This document shows positions 20,559 to 28,810 of a stretch of DNA of 64,000 nucleotides, piece after piece. Every line of letters starts with the position of its first letter. Position 1 is the first letter of the stretch. Made by a program: the position numbers and the translations under genes. The notes under the pieces were generated by a model that did not search any database, was not told the DNA's origin, and saw only the letters and a program-made list of their open reading frames with translations. The stretch is taken from positions 5,181,501 to 5,245,500 of the forward strand of contig NZ_JARUBJ010000002.1 in NCBI RefSeq assembly GCF_029626145.1, in the 5' to 3' direction. Source of the DNA: Micromonospora sp. WMMD961. Lineage in GTDB: Bacteria; Actinomycetota; Actinomycetes; Mycobacteriales; Micromonosporaceae.

Positions 20559-20813
20559 GTGGCCGGTGAAGCTGCGGCGCAGTTCAACATCCACGATGCG
20601 AAGACGAACCTGTCACGCATCATCGAACGGGTCGAGCACGGCGAGGAAATCGTGATCAGCCGGGCTGGCAACCCGGTCGCCAAGGTCATTCCTCTTCGTC
20701 GTACCACACGCACCGGTCGCGGGTCTCTGCGCGGTGCGCTGGATCTGACCGGTGACTGGGATTCCGACGAGATCAACGACGAGATCACCCGCGACTTCGG
20801 GCTGCCCGGATGA
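20559..20813 (+). CDS. Phd/YefM-type antitoxin
   Basis: 84 aa: FNIHDAKTNLSRIIERVEHGEEIVISRAGNPVAKVIPL is the canonical prevent-host-death N-terminal DNA-binding/dimer domain. The acidic C-terminus (DLTGDWDSDEINDEITRDF) would neutralise the partner toxin. The GTG start follows GGAGG with 7-bp spacing. The stop overlaps the toxin start (ATGA), as in type II toxin-antitoxin operons, which are usually autorepressed by this protein. Confidence 0.92.
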   Translation: MAGEAAAQFNIHDAKTNLSRIIERVEHGEEIVISRAGNPVAKVIPLRRTTRTGRGSLRGALDLTGDWDSDEINDEITRDFGLPG

Positions 20814-21184
20814 GGCTCTTGCTCGACACGCACGTGGTGCTCTGGTGGCTGACCGACGACCCGGTCCTCGCCACGGACATCAAGGACCGCATCGACACCG
20901 AACCCGACGTGTACCTGAGCCCGGTCACGCTGTGGGAGGTCGCGATCAAACAGTCGCTCGGCAAGCTGCCCGGCCCGGCCGATCTGACCGAACGGATCCG
21001 TGATGCCGAACTGCGGGAACTCCCGATCCGCCACGATCACGCCATCGCGGCAGGTCGACTGCCGCTGATCCACCGGGATCCCTTCGACCGGATGCTTGTC
21101 GCGCAGGCCCGGCATGAAGGGCTGACCCTTGTCACCAGGGACGACCGCATCCAGAAGTACGACGTACCGATCCTGGTGGCGTGA
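20810..21184 (+). CDS. vapC: PIN-domain toxin (VapC family)
   Basis: 124-aa Mg-dependent RNase toxin. Acidic active-site residues are visible in LLLDTHVVLWW (Asp5), SPVTLWEVAIKQSLGKL (Glu), HRDPFDRMLVAQA (Asp) and TLVTRDDRIQKY (Asp). Its ATG overlaps the antitoxin stop by 4 bp. The full family length is kept and no residue is missing. The 3' end has a short copy near 22890. Confidence 0.92.
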   Translation: MRLLLDTHVVLWWLTDDPVLATDIKDRIDTEPDVYLSPVTLWEVAIKQSLGKLPGPADLTERIRDAELRELPIRHDHAIAAGRLPLIHRDPFDRMLVAQARHEGLTLVTRDDRIQKYDVPILVA

Positions 21185-21187
21185 CTT

Positions 21188-21205
21188 CCATCCGCCAGCG
21201 GATGG
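21188..21205. terminator. Short palindromic terminator
   Basis: Perfect 8-bp arms CCATCCGC/GCGGATGG with a 2-nt centre, 3 bp after the vapC stop and just past the stop of the converging gene at 21237. Confidence 0.6.
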
Positions 21206-21236
21206 GGTCGTCGGCCGGCGCTCACCGCGTGGACGC

Positions 21237-21680
21237 TCAGCGCAGCCGTAGCGCGACAGCGCGGGCCTCCTCGTCGGTCAGCGGCAGGAACCAGAGGAAA
21301 CGGCGGACGATGGCGACCGGGTCGGGGCCGCCCGGCTGGCCGCGCAGGTCGCGGATCGCCCGGCGGGTGATCCGGGTGAACTCGGGGATCAGCGTGGCCC
21401 GGCGGGCGGCGTCCGTCGGGGTCGCTCGCAACGCCGGGCAGGGCCAGTCCTGACCGCAGGCGTCGCATGTCCAGAGTGGGCCGTGGGCGGTGTGCGCGAC
21501 CGGCGGGCCGCACCGGGACCGCCAACGCGATTCGGGTACGGCGTTCGCCGGGCGACCCGGGCCACGGTACGGAGGGTGCCGTGGCCCGGTCGGTCCGGCG
21601 CTGATCGCACGGGGCGAGGCTGGCCGGGCCGGTCGAGTGCCTGGCCGATGGGGGTCGTTGCAGGGCTTGTCGTCGGGCAT
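21237..21680 (-). CDS. WPC-motif small protein (unknown function)
   Basis: 147 aa. The N-terminal half is Pro/Arg-rich. The conserved part is LWTCDACGQDWPCPALRA followed by a helical region ending FLWFLPLTDEEARAVALRLR. The C-x2-C-x5-C spacing (CDACGQDWPC) suggests a small metal site. A second protein with WSCGGCDLPWPCPTRR is encoded at 41282. It diverges from the HTH/DUF5753 gene with about 114 bp between. I know such proteins only as uncharacterised actinobacterial neighbours of HTH/DUF397 modules. Confidence 0.6.
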   Translation of the reverse strand: MPDDKPCNDPHRPGTRPARPASPRAISAGPTGPRHPPYRGPGRPANAVPESRWRSRCGPPVAHTAHGPLWTCDACGQDWPCPALRATPTDAARRATLIPEFTRITRRAIRDLRGQPGGPDPVAIVRRFLWFLPLTDEEARAVALRLR

Positions 21681-21794
21681 CGTGTGCTCCCTCCTCGATG
21701 CTGTCTACACAGCACCCTGCCGAGGGTTGCCAATCGATCACACCGCGTATAACTATTACCCTCCAACGTCTGGAACGTTCTGAGGGGTCCGGGG

Positions 21795-22562
21795 ATGAAT
21801 CGAGCCGTACAGGCGGCGATGGTCGAGAGGGGCCACACAGCTGAGAGTCTCGCTGCTCAGATCGGTGTCGATCCGAAGACGGCAGCGAAGTGGGCGAGCA
21901 CGGGACGTATTCCTCAGACGCGCCATCGTGCGCGGGTTGCCGAGTTGCTCGGCCGGAACGTTGACGAGTTGTGGCCCGACGCGCTGAAGCGCCGGACGCC
22001 CGCCTGGTTCCGCCCCTGGGCAGAGATCGAGCGCGAGGCGCTGTCGCTGCGATCGTTCCAGCTCGCGTGGATTCCGGGGCTTCTGCAGACCAAGGCGTAC
22101 GCCTTGGCAACGCTGGTCGGTGAGGCGCTGACACCGGCCGAGGCCGACGATCTCGCCGAGGCGCGACTGAGTCGACAGGCCGTCCTGCGGCGGGAACGCC
22201 CGCCGCTACTCGTCGCGGTCCTCGACGAGGCAATCCTCCGGCGCACCGTCGACGGCGACCGGGCCATGATGCGGGAGCAGTGCGAGCGGCTGGCCGAGCA
22301 GGCCGCCCTGCCGAACGTGTCGCTCTTCATCGTGCCCGCCGACGTGGGCATGTATCCGGGCCTCGGCGGGCCGTTCACCATCGCCGAGATGCCGGACGGC
22401 GCGCGGGTCGCCCACGTCGACAGCCAGGCGCAGGCGCAGCTCATCGACAAGGTTGCCGACGTTGCTACGCTCGATCGACGGTGGGAACGCATTCGTGACG
22501 GAGCCCTGTCGCGGGCGCAGTCCCTCAATCTCATCAGGGAAGCGGCAGCCTCATGGACCTGA
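21795..22562 (+). CDS. XRE-type HTH protein with DUF5753 domain (Scr1-like)
   Basis: 255 aa. An N-terminal helix-turn-helix (residues about 5-55: TAESLAAQIGVDPKTAAKWASTGRIPQTRHRARVAELL) is followed by a DUF5753 domain (WAEIEREALSLRSFQLAWIPGLLQTKAYA, then LFIVPADVGMYPGLGGPFTIAEM). In streptomycetes such regulators pair with DUF397 proteins and can affect antibiotic production. The coding end overlaps the DUF397 gene by 10 bp, so the two are co-translated. Confidence 0.9.
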   Translation: MNRAVQAAMVERGHTAESLAAQIGVDPKTAAKWASTGRIPQTRHRARVAELLGRNVDELWPDALKRRTPAWFRPWAEIEREALSLRSFQLAWIPGLLQTKAYALATLVGEALTPAEADDLAEARLSRQAVLRRERPPLLVAVLDEAILRRTVDGDRAMMREQCERLAEQAALPNVSLFIVPADVGMYPGLGGPFTIAEMPDGARVAHVDSQAQAQLIDKVADVATLDRRWERIRDGALSRAQSLNLIREAAASWT

Positions 22563-22741
22563 CCGGCGCTCGGTGGCGCAAGAGCAGCAAGAGTGGCAAC
22601 AACGGCGGTGACTGCGTCGAGGTGGCCGACAACCTCCCGGGCGTCATCGGCGTACGCGACTCCAAGGACCCGGCCGGTCCGGCGCTCGCCTTCGACCCGG
22701 CGGCCTGGTCCCGATTCCTCGAGTTGGCCAAGCGCGGCTGA
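22553..22741 (+). CDS. DUF397 protein
   Basis: 62 aa: WRKSSKSGNNGGDCVEVA and VRDSKDPAGPALAFDPAAW are the hallmark blocks of DUF397. Members are usually encoded beside a DUF5753 HTH regulator, and Scr2-like ones modulate it. ATG lies inside the end of the regulator gene. Complete length. Confidence 0.92.
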   Translation: MDLTGARWRKSSKSGNNGGDCVEVADNLPGVIGVRDSKDPAGPALAFDPAAWSRFLELAKRG

Positions 22742-22806
22742 ACCCTCCCCACGGTCGAGCGTGTGTCGCGCGAGAAGATCGCGGAGCGAGGACAGACCGG
22801 GCCCGT

Positions 22807-22878
22807 CGATCATGGAGTTGTGGTGCCTGGTTTGGCAGTCCATGGGGTGCTTTGTTGCCCACCACAACTCCATGATCG
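22807..22878. repeat. Long palindromic element (d)
   Basis: Perfect 19-bp arms (CGATCATGGAGTTGTGGTG at 22807-22825 and its complement at 22860-22878) around a 34-nt centre. It lies between the converging DUF397 and ECF genes and could act as a bidirectional terminator. Confidence 0.8.
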
Positions 22879-22938
22879 GCAAGGCGGTGCCGGTCCGGAT
22901 GACCGACGTACCGGTCCTGGTGGCGTGCGGCCGCTCCG

Positions 22939-24198
22939 CTAGCTGTCGGCGAGGTCGTCGGCACGCTCGAGCAGCGCACGGCGCTCGGCGGTCGAGCCCA
23001 CCATCGCCGCGGCCTGCCGGAACAGTCCGGCGGCGCGACGTCGGTCGCCCTGCCGGGCCACCAGGTCGGCCTGCACCGCCACGGCGAGCGGATAGCCGTC
23101 CAGCCCTCCCCCGGCACGCGCCGCGTCGAGCAGCACCAACCCGACGGCCGGCCCGTACGCGTACCCGTGCGCGACAGCGCGGTTGAGCGCGATCACCGGG
23201 GAGGGACGGAGGTCGGCCAACGCGTCGTAGGCCCGCGCGATCGTCGGCCAGTCGGTGTCATCGGCCGAGGCCGAGGTGGCGTGGCAGGCGGCGATCCGGG
23301 CCTGCCACGCGTACGGCCCGTCGTGGCGTACCCGATGGAGGGCTTCCACGCCCTCGGCGATGGCCGCACGGTCCCACCGCGCGCGATCCTGTCGTTCCAG
23401 GGTGAGCAGGTTGCCGGCGACGTCGCGGCGGGCGTCCCGGCGGGAGTGCTGGAACAGCAGCAGCGCCAGCAGCGCGGCCACCTCCGACTGCGACGGCATC
23501 AACCGGTCGAGCAGCCGGGCCAGCCGCACCGCCTCGTCGGCGAAGGCCGGCTCGCCGTCGGCGACGTAGCCCCGGGTGAACAGCAGGTACAGCACCGCGA
23601 GGACGCCGGGCAGCCGCTCGGTCAACGCCGGCCCGTGCGGCACCCGGTAGGGGATGCCGGCCTGCGCGATGCGGGTCCGGGCCCGGGTCAGCCGCCGGGT
23701 CATCGTCGACTCGCTGACCAGCAGCAGCCGGGCGATGGCGGCGGTCGGCACGCCACAGACGGTGCGCAGCGTCAACGCCACCCGGGCCTCGAGCGCGAGC
23801 GCCGGATGGCAGCAGGTGAAGATAAGCCGTAGCCGGTCGTCCACCACGTCCTCCCTCACCTCGGGCTCGGGCTGCGCGTCGGACGGCGTGAGCAACGCCA
23901 GGTCGTGCAGCTTGCGGCGCTCCACTGTGGCCCGGCGCAGCACGTCGAGCGCCCGGTTGCGGGCCACTGTCATGAGCCAGCCGCCCGGGTTGGCCGGCAC
24001 GCCGTCGACGGGCCAACGCTCCAGCGCGACGGCCAGGGCCTCCTGGGCGCAGTCCTCGGCCAACGCCCAGTCCCCGGTCACCCTGATCAGGGTCGCGACG
24101 ATCCGGGGGTACGCCTCGACGCCGGCCGCCGCGACGGCTTCCGCCGCCGCGCCGGCCGGTGCCTCCGGGCGCATCGCCCGGCGCTGCGACATGGGCAC
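22939..24198 (-). CDS. ECF42-type sigma factor with C-terminal TPR-like extension
   Basis: 419 aa. Sigma-2 region about residues 30-100 (LIRVTGDWALAEDCAQEALA, NPGGWLMTVARNRALDVLRR). Sigma-4 region about 130-185 (FTCCHPALALEARVALTLR, PTAAIARLLLVSESTMTRRL). A long DUF6596/TPR-like tail carries FTRGYVADG and DGPYAWQARIAACHA. This tail and the adjacent DGPF gene define group ECF42, in which the extension replaces an anti-sigma factor as control element. The GTG at 24198 gives MPMSQ; an ATG two codons in is equally possible. Confidence 0.92.
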   Translation of the reverse strand: MPMSQRRAMRPEAPAGAAAEAVAAAGVEAYPRIVATLIRVTGDWALAEDCAQEALAVALERWPVDGVPANPGGWLMTVARNRALDVLRRATVERRKLHDLALLTPSDAQPEPEVREDVVDDRLRLIFTCCHPALALEARVALTLRTVCGVPTAAIARLLLVSESTMTRRLTRARTRIAQAGIPYRVPHGPALTERLPGVLAVLYLLFTRGYVADGEPAFADEAVRLARLLDRLMPSQSEVAALLALLLFQHSRRDARRDVAGNLLTLERQDRARWDRAAIAEGVEALHRVRHDGPYAWQARIAACHATSASADDTDWPTIARAYDALADLRPSPVIALNRAVAHGYAYGPAVGLVLLDAARAGGGLDGYPLAVAVQADLVARQGDRRRAAGLFRQAAAMVGSTAERRALLERADDLADS

Positions 24199-24201
24199 CC
24201 G

Positions 24202-24537
24202 TCAGTCGGGCAGGTCCGCGAACGGTCGCAGTTCCAGTCGCCCCTCGCGGGCCATCGGGTGGGTGCGGGCCACCTCGATCGCCTCGTCCAGGTCAGCGCA
24301 CTCGATCAGGTCGAAGCCCACGATCACCTCGGCGGTCTCCGCGAACGGCCCCTCGGAGACGAGCAGCTCACCGTCGCGCACCCGGACGGTGGTGGCCGCG
24401 CTGGTCGGCGCCAGCGCGTCGCCGGTCAGGCGGCGGCCACGAGAGTCGTTCTCCGCCACCCACTTGTGGATGTCGGGTAGTTCGGTGGGGTCGGTGTCCG
24501 GCTCGCTGTCACTGCACACGAACATCATGTACTTCAT
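24202..24537 (-). CDS. YciI-like DGPF-domain protein
   Basis: 111 aa. MKYMMFVCSDSEPD at the start and SEGPFAETAEVIVGFDLIEC (the DGPF-type signature, here EGPF) mark the YCII-related family. These genes accompany ECF42 sigma factors. The stop lies 3 bp before the sigma start, so the two form one operon with the DGPF gene first. GGGAGCG precedes the ATG. Its molecular role is not established. Confidence 0.9.
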   Translation of the reverse strand: MKYMMFVCSDSEPDTDPTELPDIHKWVAENDSRGRRLTGDALAPTSAATTVRVRDGELLVSEGPFAETAEVIVGFDLIECADLDEAIEVARTHPMAREGRLELRPFADLPD

Positions 24538-24622
24538 CTGGTCGCTCCCTGGTCTCTCGGGGTGTCGCCAGCATGACGATCGTCCGACGGCGTTCCGGAC
24601 ACCCTCCCCCGAAAAACTTCGG

Positions 24623-25234
24623 TCAGTCTCCGCTGGCGGCGCGGCGACGGGCCTCGCGGGTCTTCATGGCGTGCTCCATCAGCGTGACGAGCACCTCCTT
24701 GCTGGACTCGCGCTGCCGGGCGTCGCAGAGCAGCACCGGCACCCCCGGGTCCAGGTTCAGCGCGGCCTGCACCTCGTCGAGCCGGTACCGCCGGGCGTCG
24801 GCGAAGCAGTTCACCGCGACCACGAACGGGGTGCCCCGGCCCTCGAAGTAGTCGATCGACGGGAAGCAGTCGGCGAGCCGACGGGTGTCGGCCAGCACCA
24901 CCGCACCGATGGCGCCCAACGCCAACTCGTCCCAGACGAACCAGAACCGGTCCTGGCCGGGCGTGCCGAACAGGTACAGCACCAGGTCGTCGCTGATGGT
25001 GATCCGGCCGAAGTCCATGGCCACTGTGGTAGTGGACTTGCCCTCCACACCGGACAGGTCGTCGATGCCGACGCCGGACTCGGTCAGCACCTCCTCGGTG
25101 CGCAGGGGCCGGGTCTCGCTGACCGCACCGACCATGGTCGTCTTGCCCACGCCGAAGCCGCCGGCGACCAGGATCTTGATCGCGGTGGGCAGAGGCGTCG
25201 CTCCCGCCGGCCGGTCAGAGTGCCCGTAGTCCAT
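24623..25234 (-). CDS. cvnD: Conservon small GTPase, CvnD type
   Basis: 203 aa Ras-like ATP/GTP-binding protein. P-loop VAGGFGVGKTTMVGAVS (residues about 22-38), switch region FGRITI, GTPGQDRFWFVWDEL (G3) and AVNCFAD in the G4 position. Last gene of the A-B-C-D conservon, overlapping cvnC by 20 bp. Conservon proteins form a membrane-associated, heterotrimeric-G-protein-like complex in Streptomyces. Confidence 0.93.
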   Translation of the reverse strand: MDYGHSDRPAGATPLPTAIKILVAGGFGVGKTTMVGAVSETRPLRTEEVLTESGVGIDDLSGVEGKSTTTVAMDFGRITISDDLVLYLFGTPGQDRFWFVWDELALGAIGAVVLADTRRLADCFPSIDYFEGRGTPFVVAVNCFADARRYRLDEVQAALNLDPGVPVLLCDARQRESSKEVLVTLMEHAMKTREARRRAASGD

Positions 25235-25601
25235 TGATTACCGCCTCGAAGATGCTGTTGTCGGGAAGACCGGCCGTGGTCTGCGGCTCGCGGACCCGCA
25301 CCAGGCTGCGGGCCGCCAGATCACCGAGGAGCACCCGGATGGTGCCCACCGGCAGGTCGAGATGGGCGGCGATCTCGGCGACGGACTGTATGCGCTGGCA
25401 CAGTCCGACGATCGCCACGTGCTCCGGACCGAGACCGATCTCCGGCGTGACCTCGGCTTGGGTCGCGGTGACCAGGGAGATCAGGTCGAAGGTGCCGGTG
25501 ACCGGGCGGGCCCGCCCGCGCGTCACCGCGTACGGGCGCACGACCGGACCCGCGTGGTCATCCACCCACTGATGGTCTGCGGACTCCCCCTGCACCGTCA
25601 T
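25215..25601 (-). CDS. cvnC: Conservon DUF742 protein, CvnC type
   Basis: 128 aa. VVRPYAVTRGRARPVTGTFDLISLV and HLDLPVGTIRVLLGDLAARSLVRV are DUF742 hallmarks, a winged-helix-like fold. The C-terminal IFEAVINGLRAL is almost invariant in the family. GAGGTAGC lies before the ATG. Five bases separate it from cvnB. Confidence 0.93.
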   Translation of the reverse strand: MTVQGESADHQWVDDHAGPVVRPYAVTRGRARPVTGTFDLISLVTATQAEVTPEIGLGPEHVAIVGLCQRIQSVAEIAAHLDLPVGTIRVLLGDLAARSLVRVREPQTTAGLPDNSIFEAVINGLRAL

Positions 25602-25606
25602 CGCCG

Positions 25607-26029
25607 CTACCTCTCGTCGACCGACTGCTCAGTTGCACGGGACGGAGACGCGACGTACTTGCCGACGCGGGTGACCAGCATCGCCATCTCGTAGGCGATC
25701 AGGCCCACATCGGCGTCCTCGCTGGCCAGGACTGCCAGGCAGGCGTTGCGTCCGGCCGCGGTGACGAACAGGAACGACGACTGCATCTCGATGATGGTCT
25801 GCTGCACCTGCCCGCCACCGAAGCGCTTCCCCGCACCTCGGGCCAGGCTCTGGATGCCGGCCGCCATCGCCGCCAGGTGCTCGCCGTCGTCCCGGCTCAG
25901 ACCCTGGGAGGCGGCCATCAACAGCCCGTCGCTGGAGAGCGCGACCGCATGCTCGGCCTGCTTCACCCGGCCCACCAGATCATCCAGCAACCACGTCAGG
26001 TCGGCACTCGAAGCCGTCTTCTGCGCCAC
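25607..26029 (-). CDS. cvnB: Conservon roadblock/LC7 protein, CvnB type
   Basis: 140 aa. LTWLLDDLVGRVKQAEHAVALSSDGLLMAAS and later GRNACLAVLASEDADVGLIAYEMAMLV follow the roadblock/LC7 fold used to regulate small GTPases such as CvnD. The GTG start has AGAGG upstream. Part of the four-gene conservon. Confidence 0.93.
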   Translation of the reverse strand: MAQKTASSADLTWLLDDLVGRVKQAEHAVALSSDGLLMAASQGLSRDDGEHLAAMAAGIQSLARGAGKRFGGGQVQQTIIEMQSSFLFVTAAGRNACLAVLASEDADVGLIAYEMAMLVTRVGKYVASPSRATEQSVDER

Positions 26030-26119
26030 TTCGTCGTCCTCTTCTCGCCCGGCTGTTGCGCCGTGTTCGTCTAGGGCTGACCGTCACGCCATGCGGGGAT
26101 CCCGCACTCCGACGGTCGG

Positions 26120-28699
26120 TCAGGGGGCTTGGGGGTCCTCGTCGCTCGGCTCGGGCGTCGCCGCCGGCGAGGCGCCGGACGCACCGCCGAGCAGCCGTGC
26201 CGCGTCGGTTCGGCCGCGGCGGGTGCCGGTCTGGTAGGAGCTCATCATCCGGCGCACCTGCTCCGGTGGACGCACCACATCCTCGTCGTCACTCTCCGAC
26301 TCGGCAGGGTCGTCCCGTAGCTCGGGAACGATGTTCGCCTGCCGAACCCGGACGGGCAGACCCGAGTCGGTGTGCGCCGCCTCGGCCTGGCCGGGCCTCG
26401 GGCCACTGTCGGCGCTCGCGACCGTGGGGCCGTCATCGGCCGCGATCGGCGCGTCGACCCGGTCCGCACCTCGGGTGCGGTCGACCGCGGGCAGGCCGGT
26501 GGGCACCGTGGGGGCTTCCAGCGCCGGCTGGCTCGGGCCACGCCGGGCCCGGGTGGGCAGCTCCGGCGCGCCGCTGGCCGGCGTCGTCCGCTGCCGGGTG
26601 GGCAGGGCGGTGTCGGCCTCGTCGGCCGGCGTCGTCGGGTCGGCACCGTCCGGCGTGGGCGCTGCCGGGACAACCGTTTCCGGTACGTCCGAAGCGGTGG
26701 CTGTCGTGGCGGCCAGCGCGACCGGTGCGAGGGCGGTCGAACGGCCGGTGTCGCCGGAACCCACCGACGGCGTCGGGGTGGCCGAGCCGGTTCGTATCGC
26801 GCCGGAGTCCTCCGGGCCGGGACCATCCTCGGTGACCAGGTCGAGCGGGATCAGCACGACCGCGGTGGTGCCGCCGTACGCCGACTCCTTCAACCGCACC
26901 CGCACGCCGTGCCGCTCGGTCAGCCGGCTCACCACGTAGAGGCCGAGGCGGGCGGCGTTGGCGAGGTTCAGCTCGGACTGGTCGACGATCCGGTGGTTCG
27001 CCGCGGCCAGGTCCTCCTCGCTCATACCGAGGCCCCGGTCCTCGATCTCGATGGCGAACCCGTTGGCCACCGACTGCCCGCGTACCTCGACCGTGGTGTG
27101 CGGCGGGGAGAAGGACAGGCCGTTCTCGATGAGCTCGGCGAGCAGGTGGATCACGTCGCCGACCGCGCGGCCGGCGAGGGAGACCTGACCGAGCGGCAGC
27201 ACGTTGACGCGGGTGTAGTCCTCCACCTCGGCCACGGCGCCGCGCACCACGTCGACCATCGGGACGTTGCGCCGCCAGGCCCGACCGGGGGTGGAGCCGG
27301 AGAGGACGATCAGGTTCTCCGCGTTGCGCCGCATCCGGGTGGCCAGGTGGTCGACCCGGAACAGGTCCTCCAGCTCCTCCGCGTCGTGTTCACGGCGCTC
27401 CATCGCATCCAGCAGGGTGAGTTGGCGGTGCACGAGGGCCTGGGTGCGGCGGGCCAGGCTGAGGAAGACCTCGCGGACGTTGCGCCGCAGGTCGGCCTGC
27501 TCCACGGCCGTCCGCAGGGCGGTTTCCTGGACGGCGTTGAACGCCTTGCCGACCTGGCCGATCTCGTCGTTGCCGAAGTCGAGGGGTGGCGCCTCGGTGG
27601 CCACGTCGACCTCCTCACCGCGACCGAGCCGCTCGACCACACTGGGCAGCCGCTCGTTGGCCAGGCGGAAGGCCGCATCACGCATCCGTTCCAGTTGCCG
27701 CACCAGGGCTCGGGCGGTGGTGATGGACACGATGATCGAGGCGATGACGGCGAGCAGGCCGAGGCCGGTGGCCAGCGCGAGTCGGACGACGACGCCGATG
27801 GCGACCGGGGTCGCCCGGTCGACCACGTCGTCGCCGCCGGCCAGCACGACCGCGGTGATCTCGGTCAGCGCCGGGGCGGTGGTGTCGCTCCACTCCGTCG
27901 CGGTGACCGGCGGCCGGCCGGCACCGGAGCCCTGCATGAGCTGGGTCTCAAGGGCGGTCAGTCGGCCAAAGGTGGCACCGGTCGACATCGCTTGGTAGCG
28001 ACGCTGGTCGGCGGCGGGGAGTCGGAGCAGTGCCGAGGTGGCGACGAACTGTCGGGCGCCGACGAACCGGGTGAACTCCGCCCGCTCGGCCGGGGTGATC
28101 CGCCCGGCGGCCAGCACGCCAGCCAGCAGCGCGTCCTCCTGGGACAGCAGCTCACGGGACCGGTTGAGGCCGATCAGCGCGGCGGTGTCCTCCGCGACCT
28201 GCTCGTCGTCGAGGTTGCCGAGCGCGTCGTACACCCGGTAGATCGACTCGATCACTCCGGTGAAGGTCGCGGCGGCCCCGGCCCGGTCGATGCTCCGGTC
28301 GTCGACCGCCGAACGGGTCCTGCTCAGCTCGTTCAGCCCTGTCGTGAGATCCTTGATCCGCTGGTCGAGCGTGTCACTGCCCAGCGTGCTGACCTGCCAG
28401 TTCTCGGTGGACTTCGTGAACCTCGCGGCCAGCTCGTCGGTGCGCTGCCGTATCTGCGCCAGCGTGGCGCGCTGCGCGTCATCCGGTCGGCCGAGGTAGA
28501 CCACCGACGTCCGACGCTCCATCTGCAACTGCAACAGCAGAGGCTCGGTGGGATCGAAAACCTTGCTGTCCAGCGCCTGCACACCGAGCAGATTGATCCC
28601 GTCTCGGACGGTGACCCAGGCCGTGAAGCCCCACAGCGCGACGAGCGAGACGAGGAGAGCAACGACCTTGGTACGCAGATTCGTACTGCGGGAACCCAT
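26120..28699 (-). CDS. cvnA: Conservon sensor histidine kinase-like protein, CvnA type
   Basis: 859 aa. First membrane helix at about residues 13-30, a large extracytoplasmic nitrate/nitrite-sensor-like domain (to about 300), a second helix (GLGLLAVIASIIVSITTARAL), HAMP, and a HATPase domain with N-box ELIENGLSFSPPHT (near 523) and IEDRGLGMSEEDL (near 559). The C-terminal 250 residues are Pro/Ala/Thr-rich and probably disordered. No clear phosphoacceptor His box is evident, as in other CvnA proteins. It starts 111 bp after the terpene operon on the same strand, so read-through is possible. Confidence 0.92.
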   Translation of the reverse strand: MGSRSTNLRTKVVALLVSLVALWGFTAWVTVRDGINLLGVQALDSKVFDPTEPLLLQLQMERRTSVVYLGRPDDAQRATLAQIRQRTDELAARFTKSTENWQVSTLGSDTLDQRIKDLTTGLNELSRTRSAVDDRSIDRAGAAATFTGVIESIYRVYDALGNLDDEQVAEDTAALIGLNRSRELLSQEDALLAGVLAAGRITPAERAEFTRFVGARQFVATSALLRLPAADQRRYQAMSTGATFGRLTALETQLMQGSGAGRPPVTATEWSDTTAPALTEITAVVLAGGDDVVDRATPVAIGVVVRLALATGLGLLAVIASIIVSITTARALVRQLERMRDAAFRLANERLPSVVERLGRGEEVDVATEAPPLDFGNDEIGQVGKAFNAVQETALRTAVEQADLRRNVREVFLSLARRTQALVHRQLTLLDAMERREHDAEELEDLFRVDHLATRMRRNAENLIVLSGSTPGRAWRRNVPMVDVVRGAVAEVEDYTRVNVLPLGQVSLAGRAVGDVIHLLAELIENGLSFSPPHTTVEVRGQSVANGFAIEIEDRGLGMSEEDLAAANHRIVDQSELNLANAARLGLYVVSRLTERHGVRVRLKESAYGGTTAVVLIPLDLVTEDGPGPEDSGAIRTGSATPTPSVGSGDTGRSTALAPVALAATTATASDVPETVVPAAPTPDGADPTTPADEADTALPTRQRTTPASGAPELPTRARRGPSQPALEAPTVPTGLPAVDRTRGADRVDAPIAADDGPTVASADSGPRPGQAEAAHTDSGLPVRVRQANIVPELRDDPAESESDDEDVVRPPEQVRRMMSSYQTGTRRGRTDAARLLGGASGASPAATPEPSDEDPQAP

Positions 28700-28810
28700 T
28701 CCACCGTCCCTGGCGCGGCCTGTGTGATCGTTCAGTCAGGAATGCGTCATTCACGCATCGACCCCGGCGCACGCTAGCAGCGTCCGGGGGCTGCACTCAA
28801 GCGATGCTGA

